Part shown: one piece after another, positions 15,872-22,264 of the stretch
Layout: every line of letters begins with the position of its first letter
How positions within the stretch are numbered: position 1 is the stretch's first letter
Assembly (NCBI GenBank): GCA_016719565.1
Contig: JADJYU010000003.1
Coordinates: 248,001-312,000 of the forward strand
From: Ignavibacteria bacterium
GTDB taxonomy: Bacteria > Bacteroidota > Ignavibacteria > Tepidaquicellales > Tepidaquicellaceae
Direction: 5' to 3'
DNA length: 64,000 nucleotides
Translations under genes and position numbers: made by a program
The notes under the pieces: generated by a model
Seen by the model: only the letters and a program-made list of their open reading frames with translations
Databases searched by the model: none
What the model was told of the DNA's origin: nothing

Positions 15872-17071
15872 TTATTTGAGTTTTTTTTTGTCAATCTTAG
15901 GATCAAATGCAGAGTTATTCTTAAGCATACCGTAAATTATCCTTAGTATCTTATGCATCAGAGCTCCAATAGCAGACATTTTACTCATTCCCTTTTTTAA
16001 ATGGGAAGCATAAATTTCTTTGATCAGCGGATTGTGAATTAATGACATACGGGCAACATTAAACAATATCTGCCTGGGCTGCTTTCTTCCTCGTTTGCTC
16101 ATTTTAAAACCCGAGATTCCATCTCCGCTTTCTTTAAAGACGGGATGAATTCCAAAGAATGAAGCAAGTTTCTTTACATTTGAAAATCTTGATGCAGAAA
16201 CAATTTCTATCATCAGTCCAATAGCTGAATAAGTGCCGATTCCGGGGAAAGTCTTTAACAGCTCGACCTCAGGCAAATTACAATTCTTTTCTAATTGCTT
16301 TGTTTGTAAAGCAATCAACTTACTCAAAGAGATGATCTGAATTGTTAAAGATCTGATGACCTCTGCAGTTGTATCATCAAGAGCAGAAGCAACGGAACGT
16401 TTGGCATTTGCAACTAAATCTTCAGCACGTTCTTTGGTTACGTAAGGAATCTTACTTACAGTTGTAACACCGGCTTTTGCAAGATGTCTGGCAGTCGGAT
16501 ATTGTTTAAGAAGTTTAAGAACCCAAAGTCTTACACCATCTTTACAGTAAGATAATATTTCTGTATTGGCAATGTAAAGAAAAGACTCGAGCTGATTTAA
16601 CAACTGTACCCTTTGTTTAGTAAGCATTTTGATGAAAGTAAATTGCCTTCTTTCAGCGGCAAAGTAATCTTCTTTTTGATAGTTTACTTTTTTAGGATGG
16701 CTGATCATATACCCGGCAATGTTCTTAGCACTCTGCTTATCGGTTATGATGCGCTCAAGAGTGGCTTTGCTGTTATAGTTTACACCAAAAGGATTCAACC
16801 TGGCAACTGAAATATTGAACTGGGCTTGAAATTTACTCAGACAATTAAACCAGTTGTTTTCATAACCGCCGGTGGACTCGACAGCAGCATATAAATGTGC
16901 ATCGGCATTAGCGGCAAAGAAACCACTAAGAATTTTGAAAAACTGATTATGTCCTTCAAAGGTATCATCCAGCTGAAAATTATTCTCAACAACATCTTTA
17001 TTGCCATTGAGAATAGTGAAATCAGCATAACCTTTACTGACATCAACCCCTAAATAAAATTTGTTTTCCAT
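15872..17071 (-). CDS. IS110 family transposase (DEDD/serine recombinase type)
   Basis: A 399-aa, full-length IS110-type recombinase. The RuvC-like DEDD domain is N-terminal: LGVDVSKGYADFTI (D10), AAVESTGGYE (E65) and ERIITDKQSAKNIA (D111). A coiled coil around residues 150-190 follows. The C-terminal Transposase_20 domain has LLKTFPGIGTYSAIGLMIEI and ESGDGISGFKMSKRGRKQPR, which contains the candidate catalytic serine. It catalyses excision and insertion of its element, guided in characterised members by an element-encoded bridge RNA. The frame appears intact. The C-terminus is lysine-rich. The flanks, not the gene, would hold the guide RNA. Confidence 0.92.
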   Translation of the reverse strand: MENKFYLGVDVSKGYADFTILNGNKDVVENNFQLDDTFEGHNQFFKILSGFFAANADAHLYAAVESTGGYENNWFNCLSKFQAQFNISVARLNPFGVNYNSKATLERIITDKQSAKNIAGYMISHPKKVNYQKEDYFAAERRQFTFIKMLTKQRVQLLNQLESFLYIANTEILSYCKDGVRLWVLKLLKQYPTARHLAKAGVTTVSKIPYVTKERAEDLVANAKRSVASALDDTTAEVIRSLTIQIISLSKLIALQTKQLEKNCNLPEVELLKTFPGIGTYSAIGLMIEIVSASRFSNVKKLASFFGIHPVFKESGDGISGFKMSKRGRKQPRQILFNVARMSLIHNPLIKEIYASHLKKGMSKMSAIGALMHKILRIIYGMLKNNSAFDPKIDKKKLK

Positions 17072-17246
17072 GATAAATAAAAGATTGTTTAATAAAAAAT
17101 GTCAGGTAACATCAGTCTTGTCGAATGCGGCTTCGTATGCCAAGTTATTCCCCGATTTTAACCTGAACGGAAGGAAAAAACTTAGTGCCGGGTTCTGGAC
17201 CCATGACGCAAACCTTCTCCTCCGTAAAGGAATAAAAATTTTTTAA
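17072..17246 (-). ncRNA. candidate IS110 bridge RNA / structured 5' flank
   Basis: On the transposase strand this 175-nt leader can fold. CAGGTTAAAATC pairs with GATGTTACCTG (one bulge, one mismatch) and encloses GGCATACGAAGCC. GGGT and ACCC of GGGTCCAGAACCC form another short stem, and GGAGGAGAAGG can pair with the CCTTCC segment. In IS110-group elements the bridge RNA is encoded in the noncoding DNA just upstream of the transposase, so position and structure agree. The guide loops have not been assigned. Confidence 0.4.
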
Positions 17247-17339
17247 AATATTAAAGAATAAAAATTTTCACTTTCAACATACAAGACTTTAAGTGTTTAC
17301 TTTATCAATCTAGGATAAAAGAAGCGAGTTATTCTTACA

Positions 17340-17690
17340 CTAATTACAATTATTCCAATCAGAAATATCTTTTAGTCTCCAATCATCACCAAACTTATCA
17401 TAGAGAAGCTCAATAGAACAATTTCCGTTTGTTTGATGCGCGGTGGGTCCCCCCGTGCGTGAAAAAGTAACTTGAATTACAGTAATATCGCCTTTTTCTT
17501 TAGTACCTACAATTTTTACATTACTTAATTCTGTACTTTTTTTCAAATTAATACCATGCCTATCAAATTTTCGAGCAAAATCATTTAAATCATCTATCAC
17601 TCTTTTTTCACTTGGTAAATTCTTTGAACAAGAATTAAATAGGAGTACAATAAGACAGCATTGTCCCAAAAATATTAAATATTTTTTCAA
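17340..17690 (-). CDS. small lipoprotein of unknown function
   Basis: A 116-aa protein with a type II signal peptide: MKKYLIF, a hydrophobic stretch and the lipobox LFNSC (Cys21). The mature part has a helix (VIDDLNDFARKF) and then about three strands (NVKIVGTKEKGDITVIQVTF, CSIELLYDKFGDDWRLKDIS), resembling small NTF2-like or DUF4878-type lipoproteins in layout. I do not recognise a specific family. It should be anchored in the inner or outer membrane facing the periplasm. It sits alone between the IS110 element and HicB. Confidence 0.65.
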   Translation of the reverse strand: MKKYLIFLGQCCLIVLLFNSCSKNLPSEKRVIDDLNDFARKFDRHGINLKKSTELSNVKIVGTKEKGDITVIQVTFSRTGGPTAHQTNGNCSIELLYDKFGDDWRLKDISDWNNCN

Positions 17691-17834
17691 GTTTTATCTC
17701 CTTTTTGCCGCCGTTGTTGATGCAATAGCGAGCTTTTAAATTAATATGACTTATTAAAACTCTTTTGGTCGTTAAGGTAATGTTTTCTCTGAATCAATAA
17801 AAGCCAATAGATTTACTTCAACAAAGTAAGATTA

Positions 17835-18047
17835 TCACGCTGCCACCTCAACTGAATCACTTATAGATGTCGGTAAAGGAATTTTTTCACCATCCTCTTT
17901 CATTCCTTCTATATGAAAAACTATTGCATCCCTGATATTTGCTTTCACATCTTCTATTGTATCTCCGGCGCTAACACACCCCGGAATATCCGGAACATAA
18001 GCGCTGTAATTGCCCGGCCCTTCTTCTATGATAATTGCATATTTCAT
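17835..18047 (-). CDS. HicB family antitoxin-like protein
   Basis: A 70-aa protein with the HicB partial RNase H-like fold: MKYAIIIEEGPGNYSAYVPD, IPGCVSAGDTIEDVKANI then RDAIVFHIEGMKEDGEKIP. YVPDLPGC-S-GDT-EE is the family signature. In complete systems HicB neutralises the HicA mRNA interferase. No HicA gene is seen immediately upstream or downstream, and the C-terminal DNA-binding extension is absent, so this is an orphan. Solo HicB-like proteins are common. The start ATG at 18047 is preceded by an AT-rich leader. Confidence 0.85.
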   Translation of the reverse strand: MKYAIIIEEGPGNYSAYVPDIPGCVSAGDTIEDVKANIRDAIVFHIEGMKEDGEKIPLPTSISDSVEVAA

Positions 18048-18360
18048 AATATTATTTTTTTATTTTAAAATACTTAACAGTATCATGACTTTAGAATTAA
18101 ACATTATTACATTTCAAAAATACTAAGAATTATTGTATTATTGTACTATTATTTTAAATAATACTGAAAACTTCCCCACTCTCATTTAACATACTCTTCA
18201 CAGATTTTTCCCGGATTCTATTTCAATCAAAAGTCAAAGGATAACTTCCAGCTTTCTGTTTGACCGCTTATTACTCACTCCCCTTCCCCGAAAACCGCTA
18301 TTTCACGCCATAAATCCACTTCAAACAAAAAACACGCCTCTTCACTACATCTCTCTGCGC
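18048..18360. other. intergenic region, nothing recognised
   Basis: I see no gene, RNA or strong dyad here. Near its right side the sequence becomes more GC-rich and runs into the 21-bp array. Confidence 0.5.
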
Positions 18361-19157
18361 CTTCGCGGCATTGTTTCAGGTCTTCGCTACATTGTTATGT
18401 GTCTTCGACACACTGTCATTTGTCTTCGACTAACTGTCATTTGTCTTCGACTAACTGTCATTTGTCTTCGACTAACTGTCATTTGTCTTCGACTAACTGT
18501 CATTTGTCTTCGACTAACTGTCATTTGCCTTCGACTAACTGTCATTTGTCTTCGACTAACTGTTATATTCTCCGACTCACTGTTATATTCCTTCGGCTCA
18601 CTATTATGCGCCTCCCGGACGTTGTATCTGAGTTTCGATCTATTGTATAAATATTCCGATTCAATGTAAATATTCTCCGATCAACTGTTATTTGTTGTTT
18701 CCTGACTGTGTGATGGCTTCGCTTGGCTGCGCGGTGGCTTCGACCGGCTGTGCGTTGGCTTCGACCGGTTGTGCGTTATCTCCGACCGGCTGCGCGATGG
18801 CTTCGCTTGGCTTTGTATTGGCTTTACCCGGGAGTAGACAGTCTTCCTTTAAAAGTTAATAGTCTCCGTTTTTAAGTCTATAGTCTTCGCTTGAGAGTTG
18901 TCTTTCTTCACTCTGGAGTTGAATGTCTTCCCTTTGAAGTTAATAGTCTCAGCTTTAAAGTTTATAGTCTCCTCTTTAAAGTTTATAGTCTCCTCTTTAA
19001 AGTTTAAAGTCTCCTCTTTAAAGTTTACAGTCTCCGCTTTAAAGTTTATAGTCTCCTCTTTAAAGTTTAAAGTCTCCCCTTTAAAGTTTATAGTCTTCGC
19101 TTTAAAGTTAAGTCTGCGGAAATTGAAGCCGGAAAGCTTAATGTCTTCGGGCAGCAT
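18361..19157. repeat. degenerate 21-bp-period tandem array 1 (~38 units)
   Basis: The unit length is 21 bp throughout, with two slipped units near 18570-18715. The left part has near-identical units beginning CTTCGACTAACTG and ending TCATTTGT (18403-18560). The middle has units GGCTTCGACCGG with TGTGCGTT (18715-18819). The right part has GTCTCCTCTTTAAAG with TTTATA (18841-19113). Every part keeps a TCTTC/TCTCC anchor at the same phase, so this is one array that has diverged in blocks. Several frames on both strands stay open, because the period is a multiple of three and the units lack stops. Confidence 0.9.
18849..19157 (-). CDS. possible heptad-repeat protein encoded by array 1
   Basis: An ATG at 19157 opens a 102-aa frame made of seven-residue repeats of the type INFKEET: MLPEDIKLSGFNFRRLN, then many copies such as TINFKAE, TVNFKEE and TLNFKEE, ending LKTETINF. 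Each 21-bp unit yields one heptad with alternating hydrophobic and charged residues, which could form an amphipathic beta or coiled structure. There is no signal peptide. A ribosome binding site is not evident, but A-rich leaders are normal here. The frame may be a by-product of the repeat; opposite-strand frames are also open. Treat as unproven. Confidence 0.3.
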   Translation of the reverse strand: MLPEDIKLSGFNFRRLNFKAKTINFKGETLNFKEETINFKAETVNFKEETLNFKEETINFKEETINFKAETINFKGKTFNSRVKKDNSQAKTIDLKTETINF

Positions 19158-19237
19158 TTAAACTTTATTATAAAACTGAGTAGTGGCTTTTTACCATTTC
19201 AGAATATTCTACGTGAAGCGAATTTAATTAGATATGT

Positions 19238-19624
19238 TCAGATCACACCGTAAATTACAGCCGCGCCGAAGAGGATTGAGAACGGCGATATCAAACGGAA
19301 ATATACCGGCTTTAATATCTCAGCGCTTCTGAGAGAGAAGTTATGATGCGCTTTGCGGGGGATGAAGTAAAGCGCTATTGAAGTGGAAAGCATGAACCAT
19401 CCGAAAACTCTATATATCATTTCGTATTCAGTGAACTCTGAATAAATGATCATGCCCGCTGCCGGTATCATGCGGATAGTGATCTCAGCATAGTTTATGA
19501 AATTTGTGCTGCCGGCTTTTCTTAAAATGCTCCGCGCCTTTTCGGGATCAAGCAGCATCAGGATTCCGCAGCAAATCAGAAATATTCCGAATAATATTAC
19601 TATCCACTTCGCCGCTGTTATCAA
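19238..19624 (-). CDS. small integral membrane protein of unknown function
   Basis: A 128-aa protein with about four hydrophobic segments: IVILFGIFLICCGILMLL near residues 9-26, ITIRMIPAAGMIIYS, FGWFMLSTSIALYFI and FSILFGAAVIYGVI at the C-terminus. The DPEKARSILRKAG loop lies after the first helix. The N-terminal pattern is seen in several small uncharacterised inner-membrane proteins of Bacteroidota. No function can be assigned. It is on the same strand as the isochorismatase gene, which ends 82 bp upstream. Confidence 0.65.
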   Translation of the reverse strand: MITAAKWIVILFGIFLICCGILMLLDPEKARSILRKAGSTNFINYAEITIRMIPAAGMIIYSEFTEYEMIYRVFGWFMLSTSIALYFIPRKAHHNFSLRSAEILKPVYFRLISPFSILFGAAVIYGVI

Positions 19625-19706
19625 AATATATTAAACTTACTTTTCAATTTGATCAGGTAAAGGAAATGCTCCGGAATGATATGAACCGAACTGTATCAAT
19701 ATTAAT

Positions 19707-20240
19707 TTATAAAATAACTTCTTCGGCTTTAATAACACTGACCTTATGCTTCGCCGGAGCAAGCGCGCTCCAGATCCAATTGTAATAATTTATCAGAACG
19801 CCTGCAGGTAAATTCTCCTTACCCTCCGTCGTATGACAGTCGGAGATCACTGTTACTTTATAATCTTTATTCAGCGCTGACTTGACGGTTACGTCTATGC
19901 AGAAATCCGTTGCAGCTCCGGTAATGTAAAGCTCATTTATTCCGCTCGCCTTCAGATAATCCTCCAGCTCCGTTCTGTAAAAAGAATCATTTGCAGTTTT
20001 GTCAAAGAAGAGATCGCCGGGAAGAGTTGTGAGTTCGGGCAGCAGCTTCCAGTCATCCGTATGCGGGATAAGCTCATTCTCACTTGTGCCGTTATGCTGT
20101 ATGAATATCACCGGATAATTTCGCTTTCTGAATTTATCCGAAAGTTCATTTATCCGCGAGATGACTCCCGCAGTATCATACCGCGATTCATAAGGATTGA
20201 AGCATCCTTTCTGCATGTCAATGATAAGAAGAGCTTTCAT
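19707..20240 (-). CDS. isochorismatase-family cysteine hydrolase
   Basis: A 177-aa cytoplasmic enzyme. The catalytic triad is visible: D8 in ALLIIDMQ, K81 in FFDKTANDSF and C114 in ITGAATDFCIDVTVKSAL. GAATDFCI includes the usual cis-peptide region before the nucleophile, and VISDCHTTEG is the following conserved loop. The family includes nicotinamidases, N-carbamoyl hydrolases and biuret hydrolases. The loop after residue 50 is not diagnostic, so the substrate is unknown. Length and start are typical. Confidence 0.92.
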   Translation of the reverse strand: MKALLIIDMQKGCFNPYESRYDTAGVISRINELSDKFRKRNYPVIFIQHNGTSENELIPHTDDWKLLPELTTLPGDLFFDKTANDSFYRTELEDYLKASGINELYITGAATDFCIDVTVKSALNKDYKVTVISDCHTTEGKENLPAGVLINYYNWIWSALAPAKHKVSVIKAEEVIL

Positions 20241-20491
20241 TTTAATTTATAAAATTAATATCTTTGGTCTTTGGGTTTTGAATTACAGGGTTCAAAATAT
20301 TTACATTAAATTTCAAATTCAACTTATAATATTTTTATGTAATGTATAATTGAACATCAGTTCAATACAATTTGAAAATATTATAATAATTAAATTTCTT
20401 TCTTAGATGATCTATATAAACCGGATAATTAAAAATGATGTGCAGCTATGAATGGAAATTGCATTTAAAACATACGCAGATAAAACCTTTG

Positions 20492-20563
20492 CGGTCCCAA
20501 CGGGATTCGAACCCGTGTTTTCACTGTGAAAGAGTGACGACCTAACCCCTAGTCGATGGGACC
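20492..20563 (-). tRNA. tRNA-Glu (anticodon TTC)
   Basis: The minus strand gives acceptor GGTCCCA pairing with TGGGACC, a D-loop TAGGGGTTA, an anticodon arm TCACTCTTTCACAGTGA with TTC in the loop, and a T-arm ACGGGTTCGAATCCCGT. The discriminator base is G at 20492. The 3' CCA is not encoded (CAA follows). All arms pair perfectly, so it should be functional. Confidence 0.96.
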
Positions 20564-20647
20564 ATATAATGAAGTATGCAAAATAATTAAATTATCAGTG
20601 AGTTACAATTAAGAAATTACCTTAAGCATAAGAATTCTTAACCTGTT

Positions 20648-21529
20648 TTAATAGATCTCATCAAACAACCTGTTACCGCTGCCGTCAATGTTCATGATCC
20701 AGATCCTTCCTTCACCCTCATTCCTGTTTGTATAATAAATTTCGCCGGTTGCATAAGAAAAATGCGGTGACCAGCCCTGATTATCAGCCAGTCTGAATAT
20801 ACCGCCTGTGTTCAGACTGAGTTTGTAAACATATGTATAACCGGCATCAGAAGTTGAGCAGAATATTACTTCATTATTTGTGAAATTCAGATATTGATTT
20901 ACTTTATGATCGGGCGAAGCGAGTAATGCGAGAAATGTTTTTATTCCTGTATTGAAACTAAATCTGTACAGCGAATCACCTCCTCCGCTTCCTGCCGGCG
21001 TCAAATATATGAATTCACCATTTACATTTGTCCACTCCGGAGATCTGCCGCCGGCTATAACTAATGAATCCATACTTCCGTCTGAATTAATGATCCTGAT
21101 ACCGCATCCGGAGCCGCAGTCGGAATTCTCATATAATATCCTGCTGCCGTCCGAATTGTATTTCGGATATCTGCAGTTCCCGTTTAATGATATTACAGAC
21201 TGATTATTCCCTGATGAACTGACCTTAAAAATTTTCTGATCTCTTGAAAAAATAATCTCCGTTCCTGCCGGAGAAATATCCGGTGTTGAAAGGATTGCAT
21301 TTACAAGTAAATTGTATGTTCCGTTTACAAGATCAAAATAAACCAAACCCGTAAAATCATTATCTACATTTGAATGAAAATAAACCAGCCCTCTCCCGTC
21401 CTGCGAAATGACAGGATCAGAATCGATCTGTGTATAAGGCGGCGCGCCGTTTCCGCCCGGCTGCACAGGATCATTACTGCAGGAAGAAAATATCAGCGCT
21501 GTGTAAACTAATATACGTAATATATTCAT
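20648..21529 (-). CDS. TolB-like beta-propeller lipoprotein
   Basis: A 293-aa protein with a lipobox at ALIFSSC (Cys17), so it is a probable lipoprotein. Repeating blade motifs follow: DPVISQDGRGLVYFHS, TPDISPAGTEIIFSRD, YPKYNSDGSRILYENS, SPEWTNVNGEFIYLTP and SPHFSYATGEIYYTN. This S-DG--I-Y/F pattern is that of the WD40-like PD40 repeats in TolB-type six-bladed propellers. A GCGIRIINSDGS loop has paired cysteines. It probably binds a ligand or protein at the cell envelope. No Tol-Pal genes are nearby. Confidence 0.85.
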   Translation of the reverse strand: MNILRILVYTALIFSSCSNDPVQPGGNGAPPYTQIDSDPVISQDGRGLVYFHSNVDNDFTGLVYFDLVNGTYNLLVNAILSTPDISPAGTEIIFSRDQKIFKVSSSGNNQSVISLNGNCRYPKYNSDGSRILYENSDCGSGCGIRIINSDGSMDSLVIAGGRSPEWTNVNGEFIYLTPAGSGGGDSLYRFSFNTGIKTFLALLASPDHKVNQYLNFTNNEVIFCSTSDAGYTYVYKLSLNTGGIFRLADNQGWSPHFSYATGEIYYTNRNEGEGRIWIMNIDGSGNRLFDEIY

Positions 21530-21623
21530 AATTCAATTTAAGCTATCTCATTTTATTTCTCAACTCGAATTTATCTCTCGTTTTGGAAAGGAGCAGGGAT
21601 AAGACAGGTTACGCAATTCAAAA

Positions 21624-21905
21624 TCAATAAACTTCGTCGTGCGAACCAATGGTCAGCAATAAAATTCTATCTTCGTTATTTTCTTTAACATATTTAAATA
21701 TTATTCTAAGATCAAATGTGAGCCGTGAGGAATATTTTCCTTCAAGTTCCCCCTTTAATTTATGTGTAAATAAAGAATGGTCAAAGGGATTTCTGCCTAA
21801 TTTAAATATTACTTCTCTTAATTTATTTCTTAGACTTTCGTCCTTCCTTGTTAATCGATTTGCCTTACGTGTAAAATTATTTGTCTGAAGTATTTTCATC
21901 ATCAA
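21624..21905 (-). CDS. RelE/YafQ-type mRNA interferase toxin
   Basis: A 93-aa RelE/ParE-superfamily protein. Signature segments are FTRKANRLTRKDESLRNKL, IFKLGRNPFDHSLFTHKLKG, YSSRLTFDLRIIFKYVKE and the terminal LLLTIGSHDEVY. The HKLKG, RL-FD-RIIF and GSHDEVY patterns mark the YafQ-like branch, which cleaves ribosome-bound mRNA. The terminal histidine (SHDEVY) is the expected catalytic residue. It overlaps the upstream antitoxin gene by 29 bp, the normal order of antitoxin before toxin. Confidence 0.88.
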   Translation of the reverse strand: MMMKILQTNNFTRKANRLTRKDESLRNKLREVIFKLGRNPFDHSLFTHKLKGELEGKYSSRLTFDLRIIFKYVKENNEDRILLLTIGSHDEVY

Positions 21906-22104
21906 TAGCTCTCATTAGTTCATCTGTATCACCTGTAATATATTTTCCTTCTGTATATTCATTCTCAGCTTCTTTAACTTCATCTACAAGCAATTTACGC
22001 TTATTTTCAATCAGTCTTTTCTTTTCAATCTCGATTAACTCCTCCTGTTCATTTAAACTCAAAGAATCAAAATCTTCTAAAATATCATTAATCTTTGTAT
22101 TCAT
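21877..22104 (-). CDS. antitoxin of the RelE/YafQ-type pair
   Basis: A 75-aa acidic, helical protein directly upstream of and overlapping the toxin gene. The N-terminal half (KINDILEDFDSLSLNEQEEL) is a helical pair ending in a strongly charged helix (IEIEKKRLIENKRKLL). The C-terminal tail (ITGDTDELMRAIDDENTSDK) would wrap the toxin. No classical HTH or ribbon-helix-helix is obvious. Identity rests on gene order and charge pattern more than on sequence. Confidence 0.78.
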   Translation of the reverse strand: MNTKINDILEDFDSLSLNEQEELIEIEKKRLIENKRKLLVDEVKEAENEYTEGKYITGDTDELMRAIDDENTSDK

Positions 22105-22264
22105 ATTATGTTTTTTAAGATTAAGTTAGTTAACCATTTTTTTCATTTCAATAGAATTTTATTTATCACTGTTTATAAAAATTCGCCAGTGAATAATATT
22201 CACTCATCAGCACTAAATTTTAGATTGTATAAACAACCTGACTCCTTTATTTTCCGTGATATTT

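Larger units (their letters stand above)
15600..17246 (-). mobile_element. IS110-family insertion sequence (approximate bounds)
   Basis: The element contains one transposase gene (15872-17071) and noncoding flanks with strong secondary structure on both sides. IS110-family elements generally lack clear terminal inverted repeats and target-site duplications, and none is visible, so both ends are estimates from where the structured flanks stop. No second copy is in the window for comparison. Confidence 0.5.

Noticed and set aside
15371..17246. IS110 inserted inside the CoA-activase gene
   Set aside because: The fragment holds the intact start of the gene and the element lies upstream of it, so it does not split the remnant.
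17835..18047. Complete HicAB toxin-antitoxin system
   Set aside because: No HicA-like frame is found on either side of HicB.
18361..19157. CRISPR array
   Set aside because: The repeats are directly adjacent 21-bp units without unique spacers, and no cas gene is near.
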